This document shows, one piece after another, positions 45,602 through 53,707 of a stretch of DNA of 64,000 nt. The DNA lies in the NCBI RefSeq assembly GCF_011764585.1, contig NZ_AP022853.1, positions 2,277,501 through 2,341,500 of the forward strand. Direction: 5' to 3'. The DNA comes from Sulfurimicrobium lacus (lineage in GTDB: Bacteria > Pseudomonadota > Gammaproteobacteria > Burkholderiales > Sulfuricellaceae). The notes beneath the pieces were generated by a model. The model made no database searches. It saw nothing but the letters and a program-made list of their open reading frames with translations, and was not told where the DNA came from. The position numbers were made by a program, and so were the translations under genes. Within the stretch, counting starts at the first letter, position 1, and every line of letters begins with the position of its first letter.

Positions 45602-46549
45602 TTACAGCGCGAACGCTTCATCGTAAGGCTGCTCGCCTTCAGATACCGGCAGCGCCAGGTTGTTGCCCCAATCGCCCCAGCCACCGTTGTAGATGCGCAC
45701 GTCCTTGTAGCCCAGAGTTTTGAGTTGCAACCAGGCCAGGCTGGAGCGGAAGCCGTCGTGACAATAGGCGTATACGGTCTTGTCCTTGGGAATGGCTTTA
45801 TACATCGCCGCAATGTCGTCCAGCGATTTCCAGGTCTGGCTCTGGCCGTCCGCGCCATCCAGGCTGACGACGTTGATGGCGCCCGGAATATGGCCGCCGC
45901 GAACGGAGTGCTGTACCACCTTGCCCGTGTACATGTCGGCTGGGCGGGCATCGAGCAGAACGATATTGGGGTCGCGGCGCGCCACCACGTCGCTGTAGAC
46001 ATCGGTCCACTCCACTACCACGCCGGGCTTGGCGGGCTTGAGCTTGACGCTGCCGGGCTTGTGTTTGGGTTCTTCCTTCACCATGTCGTTGAATGCGCTC
46101 CACTCCACGGTGCCGCCGTTGAGGATTTTCACGTGCTTCATGTCGTAGCCGTAGAGATCGAGCAGGAAATAGACGCGCGAGGTCATCGCGGTGACGGAAT
46201 CGTCGTACAGCACGATGGTCGAGTCGTTGTTCACGCCCCAGCTACGCAGGGTATGCTCGAAGGCTTCGCGCGAAGGAAAACGCATGGAGGGAATGGCATG
46301 ATTGTCGCCTAGATCCTTGAAGCGCTGTACCTGCACCGCGCCGGGAATATGCCCCACGGTGAAATAACGGTGCGGGTAATAGCGGATTTCCAGCACCACC
46401 AGCTTGGGGTCTTTCAGATTCTTGGCGAGCCAGTCGGCATCGACCATGAAGTCAGGTTTGTCGCCTGCGGTAGCGGCAAAGGCCCACAGCGACAGCAAGG
46501 CTGCCATCCAGAAGCGGCGCATCACGTTATTAAGATTATTATTCGCCAT
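45602..46549 (-). CDS. Exported thiosulfate/mercaptopyruvate sulfurtransferase (rhodanese)
   Basis: A 315-residue protein with a signal peptide (RRFWMAALLSLWAFAATA), an inactive first rhodanese domain (RYFTVGHIPGAVQVQRFKDL) and an active second one with YCHDGFRSS, where the cysteine is catalytic. Transfers sulfane sulfur in the periplasm. A GGGGA lies shortly before the ATG at 46549. It is the first gene after arsR, with arsC, acr3 and others downstream; sulfur transfer beside arsenic genes could make thioarsenates or detoxify sulfide. Confidence 0.88.
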   Translation of the reverse strand: MANNNLNNVMRRFWMAALLSLWAFAATAGDKPDFMVDADWLAKNLKDPKLVVLEIRYYPHRYFTVGHIPGAVQVQRFKDLGDNHAIPSMRFPSREAFEHTLRSWGVNNDSTIVLYDDSVTAMTSRVYFLLDLYGYDMKHVKILNGGTVEWSAFNDMVKEEPKHKPGSVKLKPAKPGVVVEWTDVYSDVVARRDPNIVLLDARPADMYTGKVVQHSVRGGHIPGAINVVSLDGADGQSQTWKSLDDIAAMYKAIPKDKTVYAYCHDGFRSSLAWLQLKTLGYKDVRIYNGGWGDWGNNLALPVSEGEQPYDEAFAL

Positions 46550-46589
46550 CTCGTATATTCCCCATTTCAGATATAAAAAGACAAAAAAA

Positions 46590-46934
46590 TCAGGCGGCGC
46601 AGCGCGCCGGACGGTTTGCCGCATTCGCCAGACGTTCAGCGTCCTCGCGATACGGATCACCATTGCTCACCCCTTCCACCATCAGCCCCAGCATGCGATA
46701 AGCCCATGCGGGTAGCTGTGGGTCGAGGCGGTAAAATACCCAGGTCCCCTCGCGGCGCTGCGCCAGCACGCCGGCATCGCGCAACACTGCGAGATGGCGC
46801 GACACTTTGGGCTGCGGCGCGTCCAGGGCTTGAAACAGTTCGCACACGCACAACTCCTCGTGTTTGAGGATCAGCACCAGGATGCGGCGACGTGTCTCGT
46901 CGGAGAGGGACTCGAAAAACGATTGTTCATTCAT
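46590..46934 (-). CDS. arsR: ArsR family arsenite-responsive repressor
   Basis: A 114-residue winged-helix repressor. The As(III) site ELCVCEL (Cys29, Cys31) lies in the DNA-recognition helix region, followed by FQALDAPQPKVSRHLAVLRDAG (helix-turn-helix) and GTWVFYRL. It would leave its operator when arsenite binds. It is first in the ars operon, downstream of a candidate promoter and inverted repeat. The ATG is only a few bases from the predicted transcription start, so translation may be near-leaderless; a TTG twelve bases upstream would be inside the promoter. Confidence 0.9.
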   Translation of the reverse strand: MNEQSFFESLSDETRRRILVLILKHEELCVCELFQALDAPQPKVSRHLAVLRDAGVLAQRREGTWVFYRLDPQLPAWAYRMLGLMVEGVSNGDPYREDAERLANAANRPARCAA

Positions 46935-46942
46935 GGGGCAAA

Positions 46943-46971
46943 ACAATATTCGCTGATTCGAATGTTGTCAA
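46943..46971 (-). promoter_or_regulatory. arsR promoter with inverted-repeat operator
   Basis: On the minus strand TTGACA (46966-46971) and TATTGT (46943-46948) are 17 bp apart, a good sigma-70 promoter. Between them an inverted repeat, ATTCG and its complement CGAAT separated by six bases (46948-46963), occupies the spacer, where ArsR would block polymerase. The resulting start of transcription would be within a few bases of the arsR ATG at 46934. Confidence 0.7.
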
Positions 46972-47009
46972 GCGTAGGGTTATTCGGGTATGAAAAGATT
47001 GGATGACAT

Positions 47010-47456
47010 CTATTCCGTCGCAGCTTTTGCAATCGTGGCCTGCAGTCCGTCCAGCTTATTCGCCAACTCGTCCAGCCCGTTGATGTTATGCCTGGCAATG
47101 ATAGCCGTCACGGTGTTGTAGCTCATGAATACTCTTCCCGCAGCATCTTCCCACACCAGTGCTTTAAGCGGGAAATCGATGGCCGATTCGGGCGACACCA
47201 TCATGAAAGGCGTGCCGCCCTTGGGATTGCCAAAAATCGTGACCGTGGCAGGCTGCATCTTCATCCCGATTTTTTGCGCGCCTTCGGCGTGATCGATCTT
47301 GGCGAACACGGTCAAGCCTTTTTCTTTCAGCACCGCTTCCAGCCGGGATTGCGTATCCTGGAATCCGTGCTTGCTTGCCTGGGTTTTAATGATTTCATCC
47401 GCACTTGCCGGAAAAGTAATCGTCAACATACTCAATATGATCAACAAATACTTCAT
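47010..47456 (-). CDS. Exported DUF302 domain protein
   Basis: A 148-residue secreted protein: signal peptide MKYLLIILSMLTITFPASA, then a DUF302 domain (GFQDTQSRLEAVLKEKGLTVFAKIDHAEGA; ATVTIFGNPKGGTPFM). The function of the domain is unknown, but it is common near sulfur and redox genes. It overlaps the multiheme cytochrome gene by 4 bp, placing it last in the 47-53 kb operon. Confidence 0.85.
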   Translation of the reverse strand: MKYLLIILSMLTITFPASADEIIKTQASKHGFQDTQSRLEAVLKEKGLTVFAKIDHAEGAQKIGMKMQPATVTIFGNPKGGTPFMMVSPESAIDFPLKALVWEDAAGRVFMSYNTVTAIIARHNINGLDELANKLDGLQATIAKAATE

Positions 47457-48742
47457 TGCTTATTCTCCTTGTAGTTGATTTGCGAAACCTCCGCAGTGCC
47501 TGGTATTGCCTGCCTTGAGTGAAACACCGCATAGGGAGCCTGCTCGGCGAGGCGCAAGGCCTCGCTGATTGCTTTACGGCCAACCCGGAATTCCGGGTCG
47601 TCGAGCGTTGCCCGATAAAAATCCGCATAGAAGGCATCGGGCTCCACCATGATACGGACTGTCAGCACTACCGCTTCCGGATGCAAGACCTTTGCATAGC
47701 CATAACGCCGGGTCTCGTCCGGCATGATCCGGGTGTCGGATTTTTCAGCCTGAAGGTTTAGGCTCACATCCCTGGCGATCAGATGACGTTCAACGGTTTG
47801 CCCAATCATCTTGCCTGACCTTGATTCCTGGCCGATTTCAACCATCACACGCGGCGTGACATAGGTTGGAAAAGCATGGCCGACGCCATGGTTGATGATT
47901 TGCAGGGTGGCAGAGACATGACCATTGGCGACGATTGGACGAGATGCTTCGATCTTGAGTCCCGATTTCACCATTTCCGGGTCGTGAATGCCGCGCCACA
48001 AATGACGCCGCTCCGGCATGTGGCATGACTGACACGATCGACCTTCACGGGCGTAACGGCTGGCACGCCATTCTTCATAGGTATTTTCCAGCAGCTTGCC
48101 GTTCAGCGCCGGGCCGTCCGCTTCGAACTGGTGACACGCGGCACAGAAACGTGAATCCTGAAAGGCGTCCGTCGCTTGCCACCCGTTGTGGGGGAGCTTT
48201 TGTGAAAGGCTGGGGGCGCTGCCGTCTTTCCGCAGTGGTCCGAAAACCTGGTGATTACGGACATGGCAACCGGCGCAGGTCAGGCCGTGGGTGTAGGAAA
48301 CACCATCTTGCCGCGGAGGTATTGGTAGTGTCCCTCTAGCCAGAGCTTGCCGCAGATGCTCTTCCTGCTCGGCAAGGGGAGCATGACACCGGAGGCACGC
48401 TTGATGGTCATCGGTAGCGTCCGCCCCCATCTCCTGCACTTGTCCAAACAGCCCCGGACTCATGGCTCTGCTGTGCAGCGCGGTTTTCCAATCGTTGTAT
48501 TGTTGGGTGTGGCATGTTCCGCACGATGCAGGATCGAGCGCGGACTCCAGTTGGGAATGGCCAACGGGTGGCGAGCCCTGAGCAGCAAGCGGCCGTTGCC
48601 AGTGCTTGCTGAGGAAATCGTCTATTTCTGATGCTTGGGATGCAGGTGTCGCGGTGTGGGTGGCGGATTGGGGGCCGGAATTGCAGCCGGAAAGGGTGAT
48701 AAGCCACAGTCCGGCCACGATCCAGAGAACCCGGAATTGCAT
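47453..48742 (-). CDS. Pentaheme c-type cytochrome lipoprotein
   Basis: A 429-residue lipoprotein (LWLITLSGCNSG) with five CxxCH heme sites: CGTCH, CLRCH, CAGCH, CAACH and CQSCH, all in the first two-thirds. The last 150 residues are beta-rich (SATLQIINHGVGHAFPTYVTPRVMVEIG). It resembles cytochrome c554-like or multiheme oxidoreductase subunits, and is probably periplasmic and involved in electron transfer. The ATG at 48742 is chosen because the frame upstream (to 48814) overlaps the end of the repeat protein. Stop overlaps the DUF302 start by 4 bp. Confidence 0.85.
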   Translation of the reverse strand: MQFRVLWIVAGLWLITLSGCNSGPQSATHTATPASQASEIDDFLSKHWQRPLAAQGSPPVGHSQLESALDPASCGTCHTQQYNDWKTALHSRAMSPGLFGQVQEMGADATDDHQACLRCHAPLAEQEEHLRQALARGTLPIPPRQDGVSYTHGLTCAGCHVRNHQVFGPLRKDGSAPSLSQKLPHNGWQATDAFQDSRFCAACHQFEADGPALNGKLLENTYEEWRASRYAREGRSCQSCHMPERRHLWRGIHDPEMVKSGLKIEASRPIVANGHVSATLQIINHGVGHAFPTYVTPRVMVEIGQESRSGKMIGQTVERHLIARDVSLNLQAEKSDTRIMPDETRRYGYAKVLHPEAVVLTVRIMVEPDAFYADFYRATLDDPEFRVGRKAISEALRLAEQAPYAVFHSRQAIPGTAEVSQINYKENKQ

Positions 48743-48773
48743 GGTGCGCAGGGCCCCGAATCCGCTCAGCCTC

Positions 48774-49040
48774 TTACTTCTTGGGCGCGCAAGGGTTGGC
48801 GGGTTTGGCCGCACAAGGATTGGCCATTTTGGGTGCGCAGGGGTTCCCCATTTTTGCAGCGCAGGGATTTGCCGCTTTCTTGCCGGACTTCATGGCTTTT
48901 GCCTTGGCAGGCGCACAGGGGTTGGCCTTCGGTGCGCACGGGTTGGCCATGCCTTCGGCCGCAACGGCGGGAAGCGCAAGAGCGGAAGCAATCAGCGCAG
49001 CCGAGCCGAGCATCAGGGTTTTACGGAATAGTTTGTGCAT
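48774..49040 (-). CDS. Secreted NPCAxK-repeat protein, 88 aa
   Basis: A signal peptide (LMLGSAALIASALALPAVA) is followed by about 58 residues composed largely of six NPCAPK or NPCAAK units (NPC at residues 33, 40, 58, 66, 74 and 82) with Lys-rich spacers. The only cysteines are those of the repeats, so the protein presents six spaced thiols, a design that suggests metal binding or disulfide exchange outside the cytoplasm. AAGGAG precedes the ATG. The neighbouring cytochrome ends in the same repeat. I recognise no family. Confidence 0.75.
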   Translation of the reverse strand: MHKLFRKTLMLGSAALIASALALPAVAAEGMANPCAPKANPCAPAKAKAMKSGKKAANPCAAKMGNPCAPKMANPCAAKPANPCAPKK

Positions 49041-49075
49041 GGTTCTCTCCTTAAGGGTTTTTAAGATTGCGCGAA

Positions 49076-49618
49076 TCATTTAGTCGCGCAAGGGTTGGCC
49101 GGCTTTGTCGCGCAGGGATTCGCGGGCTTGGCCGAACAAGGGTTGGCCGGCGCCTTGGCGCCCGGCTTAAAGGTCTTCTGCATATCCTGCGTATAGGCAG
49201 TGAGCGCGGCCAGTTCGCGGGAATTCCAGGGCAGCGGTTTGGCCGCCATGGGCATGACCATGCAGGCCTGGATCATCTCATCGAGGTGCACGGATTTCAT
49301 GCCGGCCTTGTCCTTAGCCATCGCCACCTGGTGGGGAAAAGGCTTCGCGAAGCTCTCCTGAAAGGCGCCGTGATTCTGGTGACAGGTGTTGCAGGAAAAG
49401 CCGTTGCTCGACAGCTTGGTGTCGTTCCACAATTTTTCGCCAGCCTTGGCGAGTTCTTTGTGATCACCCGCATAGGGTTTGTAGCCCTGTGGCCGGGTGA
49501 TGGACTTGGCATCGATTTCCGGTTTTCCGGCACAGGGATTGCCGGCGGCAAACGCCGATCCGCCGGAGAGGCCGCCGAGGGCGGCGGAAATTAGCAGCAT
49601 GATGGACAGTGTTTTCAT
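49076..49618 (-). CDS. Monoheme c-type cytochrome with NPCAxK tail
   Basis: A 180-residue periplasmic cytochrome: signal peptide (LSIMLLISAALGGLSGGSAFA), an NPCAGK unit at residues 27-32, heme site CNTCH (76-80), a possible axial Met in IQACMVMPMAAKP, and a C-terminal run of three NPCxxK units (about 159-180). The repeats match those of the adjacent small protein. AAGGAG upstream of ATG 49618. Likely an electron-transfer partner of the thioredoxin/CcdA genes upstream. Confidence 0.82.
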   Translation of the reverse strand: MKTLSIMLLISAALGGLSGGSAFAAGNPCAGKPEIDAKSITRPQGYKPYAGDHKELAKAGEKLWNDTKLSSNGFSCNTCHQNHGAFQESFAKPFPHQVAMAKDKAGMKSVHLDEMIQACMVMPMAAKPLPWNSRELAALTAYTQDMQKTFKPGAKAPANPCSAKPANPCATKPANPCATK

Positions 49619-49662
49619 GGTTATTGTCTCCTTTTGATGGTTGTATAAATGCAATGGTGCAG

Positions 49663-50055
49663 TTAGGCGAGAAGTTCCTCCAGACGCTTTTCCGACAGGA
49701 TGCCGAGGTTGACTTGAGCAATCCGTCCATCCGCAATCAGCAGCGTGGTCGGCGTCCCCATGACGCCGAGTTTGCGGGCAATTTCCAGCGACTGGGCGAC
49801 ATCGAATTTGAAGACGTTGTCGTGACGGGTTGCAGCTTGATCGATGCGTGGTGTCATCGCCCGGCATGGAGCACAATTCGGGCTGTAGAAATAGAGCAGC
49901 GCCCGGCCGCGTTCGCGCAATTTTTGTTCGATTTCGGGCTCGATTTCGGGCACGGCCTGCCCCTCCATCTTTTTCGCTTTTCGTGCCATGCGCCACTGGA
50001 GCAAAGCGAGCGCCAGCAATATCGCGGTTAGTGCAATGCCGAAGTAGGTCGTCAT
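49663..50055 (-). CDS. Membrane-anchored thioredoxin-like protein
   Basis: A 130-residue protein with an N-terminal helix (YFGIALTAILLALALLQW) and a periplasmic thioredoxin domain with CAPC (YFYSPNCAPCRAMTP) and cis-proline GTPTTLLIADG. Probably receives electrons from the CcdA-like protein encoded just upstream. The gene begins 25 bp after the original CcdA stop, while the frameshifted CcdA frame runs into it and overlaps by 4 bp. Confidence 0.85.
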   Translation of the reverse strand: MTTYFGIALTAILLALALLQWRMARKAKKMEGQAVPEIEPEIEQKLRERGRALLYFYSPNCAPCRAMTPRIDQAATRHDNVFKFDVAQSLEIARKLGVMGTPTTLLIADGRIAQVNLGILSEKRLEELLA

Positions 50056-50080
50056 GGTGCCTCTTCCTTTCGCCGCAGGC

Positions 50081-50810
50081 TCATATCGAGGTGGTCAATC
50101 GCACCAGCCACTCCGGTGCGGCTTGCAACACCCACGCCTCGAACAATTTGTCGGCGCCGCTCAGGATCAGGAAGCCGAGCAACAACATCACGCCGCCGAG
50201 CGCCTGCTTGCCTATTTTGCCGGCGGCCAGCATCTTGCCGCGCACCTTTGCCATTGCTCCGCGCGATACCAGGCCGAGCGCAATCAGCGGAATCCCCGCG
50301 CCAGATGCCGAACAGCGCCATCAGCAGCGTCACCTGACCGAGGTTCTGCCCTTGGCTCGCCAGTGTCACCGCCGCACCGAGGGTCGGGCCGACGCAGGGG
50401 CTCCAGACGATGCCGAGGAGCAGCCCGAGCATAAACTGGCCCGATAAACCGTTGAGCGACACGCTTGCCAGCAAGGTATTCCCCGCGCCGGAAAGGCCGG
50501 ATGTCGCCACTGCGAACCTCTCCTGCAAGCGGGCGGACAGCAGCACCACGCCGAAGGCGATCAGCAGGCTGGCGGCAATCAGGCGGAACACCCCCTGATC
50601 TAGCCCCAGCGCGGCGCCCAGGCTGGCGACAAACACGCCGACCACGGTGAAGGATAGCGCCAGCCCGCCTGCCAGGGCATAGGGACCGAGGCGATGGGCT
50701 GCCACCGCGCTGGCAAGCAGGATCGGCACCAGCGGCAGCACGCAAGGTGAAAGCGTGGACAGGCTGCCGGCGGCGAGTGCGAGGCTATAGGATGCGAGGC
50801 CGAACTCCAT
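50081..50810 (-). pseudogene. CcdA-like thiol-redox protein, frameshifted
   Basis: The first 168 residues are a normal CcdA-type membrane protein: GSLSTLSPCVLPLVPILLAS and GIVWSPCVGPTLGAAV carry the two electron-shuttle cysteines. At about 50303 one base appears to be inserted: the read frame goes LFGIWRGDSAD and runs on to 50052, whereas removing a single T restores LFGIGAGIPLIALGLVSRG, continuing through two more helices to a stop at 50081. The restored tail is exactly what the family has. So the gene is either a pseudogene, a programmed-frameshift case, or carries a base-calling error; in the first case the thioredoxins around it lack their partner. Confidence 0.85.
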
Positions 50811-50820
50811 GACCAGATTC

Positions 50821-51201
50821 CTAGATCGCTTTCTTCAGGAGGGCGGCGATACTGTCTTTTTTGGTATCGCCGGTCGAGCGATCTACTTCCTTGCCATCCT
50901 TGAAGACGATTAGCGTGCTCTGATACTGCACCTTGAAGGCCCTGACCACCGCCTTCTGCTTGTCGAAATCGACGCGCAGGGCGGCAAGCGATTGCAGTTC
51001 CGGGGTTTTGAGCAATTCGCCAATAATCGGCTTCTGCGCCTTGCAGGTGGGGCACCAGTCGGCGTGGATCATGACCAGTATCGGTTTGCCCTGTTTTTGC
51101 AGTGTGTCGAAGGTGGCCTGGTCGAACGGCTGTTCGGCGGCTACGGCGGTTCCGGCAGCGAGAAACGGGAGCAGGATCAGGGAACGAATTAACTTGAACA
51201 T
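50821..51201 (-). CDS. Exported thioredoxin-family protein
   Basis: A 126-residue protein with a signal peptide (MFKLIRSLILLPFLAAGTAVA) and a thioredoxin domain with CPTC (MIHADWCPTCKAQKP). The cis-proline position reads STLIVFK, with Ser-Thr in place of Thr-Pro. Together with the next two genes (CcdA-like and membrane thioredoxin) it forms a disulfide relay. Ten bases separate it from the CcdA-like gene. Confidence 0.85.
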   Translation of the reverse strand: MFKLIRSLILLPFLAAGTAVAAEQPFDQATFDTLQKQGKPILVMIHADWCPTCKAQKPIIGELLKTPELQSLAALRVDFDKQKAVVRAFKVQYQSTLIVFKDGKEVDRSTGDTKKDSIAALLKKAI

Positions 51202-51258
51202 GGCGACTCTCCTTGTGAAATTACTTTGTATCGTTTAGTCGCCGACAACTGATATTCC

Positions 51259-51468
51259 TTACACCGGGTCCCGGTCATCTTCCTGCTGTTTTGTCGCGGC
51301 ATCCGGGTAGTGCGCGCAAGCCTCATGCAGGAAGGCCATCTGCTTGCGGAAATTCCGGCAACCGGCGCACATCGAGACATGGAAGCGCAAACCCAACCGC
51401 TCCTTAAGATCGAGAGGACGGTCTTGTTCTTGTGACATTAATGCCGTCGCCTGTTTGCAGTTCAGCAT
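51259..51468 (-). CDS. Zinc-finger anti-sigma factor
   Basis: A 69-residue cytoplasmic protein with the ZAS motif HxxxCxxC (His30, Cys34, Cys37: FHVSMCAGCRNF) plus Cys4, typical of anti-sigma factors that hold an ECF sigma until metal or oxidant changes their zinc site. No membrane segment is present. It follows the sigma gene directly (stop of one, ATG 3 bp later) and lies upstream of the redox genes. Confidence 0.85.
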   Translation of the reverse strand: MLNCKQATALMSQEQDRPLDLKERLGLRFHVSMCAGCRNFRKQMAFLHEACAHYPDAATKQQEDDRDPV

Positions 51469-51470
51469 GA

Positions 51471-52067
51471 TTATTTCCTTCCCGTATCGAACCAGGTTTC
51501 TTCCAGGCACAAGCGCAACCCCATGCGGGCACGGTGCAGTACCACCCAGCAATTAGTCGGAGTGATTCCCACTGCCTTACAAATTTCTTCAGTATCGAGC
51601 CCGAGAAACTCGCGCATCATGAAAATGCGCGCCGTATTTTCCGGCAAATGATCGAGGCAGGCCTCGAATACGGTCCAGAACCGCGTGTTTTCGAGGCTTT
51701 TTTCGGGGTTACCCCAATCAGACGGGCGTTCAGCCTTTTGCCAATGCCCGCGTTCGCTGAACAGCGGATCGAAAGCATCCTCCGGTAATTCATCGGTGGC
51801 GCAATCCAGCAGGGGTTCCCGGCTGCGCTGGCGGATGATGTCGATGATCTTGTGCTTGAGAATGGAAAACACCCAGGTCTTCAGCTGCGACCGACTGTCG
51901 AAGCGTTGCGCGCCTTCCAGCGCGGCAAGCATGGCTTCCTGCACCGCATCCTCCGCAACAGACCGATTGCGCAGTTGCAGCAGTGCGAAACGCAACATGC
52001 CGTCGCGAAAGCCGTCGAGTTGAGCCCATACGCCAGACATAGCCTGGTGAACGGAAGACGTGTTCAT
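51471..52067 (-). CDS. ECF sigma factor
   Basis: A 198-residue sigma-70 factor with region 2 (MLRFALLQLRNRSVAEDAVQEAMLAAL and LKTWVFSILKHKIIDIIRQRSR) and region 4 (LPENTARIFMMREFLGLDTEEICKAVGITPTNCWVVLHRAR). It overlaps the HD-GYP gene upstream by 4 bp and is followed by its presumed zinc-finger anti-sigma. The redox and cytochrome genes downstream are plausible targets. Confidence 0.9.
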   Translation of the reverse strand: MNTSSVHQAMSGVWAQLDGFRDGMLRFALLQLRNRSVAEDAVQEAMLAALEGAQRFDSRSQLKTWVFSILKHKIIDIIRQRSREPLLDCATDELPEDAFDPLFSERGHWQKAERPSDWGNPEKSLENTRFWTVFEACLDHLPENTARIFMMREFLGLDTEEICKAVGITPTNCWVVLHRARMGLRLCLEETWFDTGRK

Positions 52068-52927
52068 GGCGCACCCGATAAGCTGGCCAAGCCGATGACA
52101 CGCGATGCTTCATGTACGAGGCCATCGATCAAAGCGGCATCGACTTCGGGTTGCAGATCTTCCGGCGTGCCCTTGTGCCCGGTCGGGAAGACGTGGATGG
52201 CATTGCCGTCACGCTCGACCCGGGCCTCCCCCCCGCAGTGGCGGCAAAAAACATGGTCGCCAGTGTGGTGGTCACGGCGTACGACAATGGTGGGACCGCA
52301 CATCGGGCACTCCTGCAACGGGATGCCGGATTCGCTGTGTCCAACGATGTGATCGAGTTGCCCTGCGCGTCCCAACCGCAAAAAGCGTTCGCCCAAAGCG
52401 CTATCGAATTGGCGCCCCAGGTTTTCCTCGATGATGGCGAGCGCCTTATGCACGGGCATGCCGCGCCGGTAGGGGCGAGTGCTGGTCATGGCGTCGAAGG
52501 CATCGCAGATGCCGACGATGCGGGCATCGAACGCAATCTCATCGCCGCTCAGGCGATGCGGATAGCCGTTTCCGTCTGGCATTTCGTGATGGGACAACAC
52601 TGCGGCGCGTGCCAGAGCGGCCAGGGGGTGGCCAGATAACACGCGGTTACCGACCTCCGGATGAGTCTTGATCACCGCATATTCCTCGTCGGTCAGTCGG
52701 TCCGGCTTGTTGAGAATGGCATCCGGCACACCGACCTTTCCCAGATCGTGGAGGAAACCGCCCAGGGCTATCCGCTCTATGTCGGTTTCAGGCAAGCCGG
52801 CAGCTTCGGCCAATAGCCGGCTGAATTGTGATACCCGCCAGAGATGGCCGCCGGTATAAGGGTCACGCGCCTCGACCAGGGACGCCATGACGTAAAGGCT
52901 TTTCAATAGGTCTTCCATGTGGCTCAT
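52064..52927 (-). CDS. HD-GYP domain protein with zinc ribbon
   Basis: A 287-residue protein. The HD-GYP phosphodiesterase domain has FLHDLGKVGVPD (HD at 60-61) and HHEMPDGNGYP; its C-terminus has two CxxC pairs (ECPMCGPTIV; VFCRHCGGEAR), which form a zinc-ribbon-like unit. AAGGAG before the ATG at 52927 fixes the start. It would degrade cyclic di-GMP and, being translationally coupled to an ECF sigma gene, may link that messenger to envelope or redox stress. Confidence 0.88.
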   Translation of the reverse strand: MSHMEDLLKSLYVMASLVEARDPYTGGHLWRVSQFSRLLAEAAGLPETDIERIALGGFLHDLGKVGVPDAILNKPDRLTDEEYAVIKTHPEVGNRVLSGHPLAALARAAVLSHHEMPDGNGYPHRLSGDEIAFDARIVGICDAFDAMTSTRPYRRGMPVHKALAIIEENLGRQFDSALGERFLRLGRAGQLDHIVGHSESGIPLQECPMCGPTIVVRRDHHTGDHVFCRHCGGEARVERDGNAIHVFPTGHKGTPEDLQPEVDAALIDGLVHEASRVIGLASLSGAP

Positions 52928-53057
52928 CGGGTTCTCCTTTTGTTGGTACGCGGCTTGACAGCATTGCTTCACAATTATCGAAGGGCTGAAGATTGAGTAT
53001 GCATGGAAACATAGCTGCAATAACAGGGTTATCGCCGACGACTGGAGAGGCGGTGAG

Positions 53058-53408
53058 TCAGTAACCAAACTCACCCACCCATTGGCCACATCGGTAGTCA
53101 ATGGACAGCCATCGCGGTACATAGGGGCGTGGGTTGACTATTGGGAAGTCATCAAGTGGCGGCGTGCCATCCAGGTCGGACAGCACGCAAGCACGTGTCA
53201 TGGCGGGTCGGAAACGTACTGACAGTTGATCCGATACCGCTATGGCATCTTGCGCCACCTGCTCGCTGAAACGCACGCGCTTACGGATCAGGCAGGAGAA
53301 AAGCAGCTCCATTTCCGCTTGCAATGGCGTGGCTCGTTCCGCCAGGGCGCGCTGTGCAGTACGACTAAGGCGAACCTCGACGTTCTTGCCAATCAATGTG
53401 ACATTCAT
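53058..53408 (-). CDS. Hypothetical protein, 116 aa
   Basis: A 116-residue frame with AAGGAG correctly placed before the ATG at 53408. The first half has a repressor-like helical region (VRLSRTAQRALAERATPLQAEMELL), the second half a beta segment (WLSIDYRCGQWVGEFGY). No signal peptide and no family I recognise. It is the first minus-strand gene left of a 299-bp divergent intergenic region opposite the SulP gene. Confidence 0.6.
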   Translation of the reverse strand: MNVTLIGKNVEVRLSRTAQRALAERATPLQAEMELLFSCLIRKRVRFSEQVAQDAIAVSDQLSVRFRPAMTRACVLSDLDGTPPLDDFPIVNPRPYVPRWLSIDYRCGQWVGEFGY

Positions 53409-53707
53409 GTCGGCTCCTTCATTCCAGATTCAGTGTGCTGTACAGGTTTGTCGTGGCAAGTGCGGATTCCTTACAACCAAATATACAGACAGAGAAGTTC
53501 GAAATTACCGTTTTTATCTCGGATCAACGCATGAAAAACTGAGCATGGTAAAATGCGCGTCATTGCTCGCTATCAAAACACCCCTCTGAATCCAATGTAG
53601 TCCGCCGCCGCCCTTCGCCTTACCTGCTATTGCCTTAACGGCCACGGCCCAACACGACCCGATTTTCCACCCCCCTCGCATGAGGCGCGGGAAGCCTTTT
53701 CTATTGG
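53409..53707. other. Divergent intergenic region
   Basis: 299 bases between the hypothetical 116-aa gene (minus) and the SulP transporter gene (plus), where transcription direction changes for the window. It should hold two promoters. A TGGTAAAAT element near 53545 resembles a -10 for the plus strand but has no convincing -35. No other structure was found. Confidence 0.5.

Noticed and set aside
48774-49160. Tandem short repeats seen in the nucleotide sequence, checked as a CRISPR array
   Set aside because: The units are 18-24 bases, in phase with codons and encode NPCAxK; there are no unique spacers or uniform repeats.
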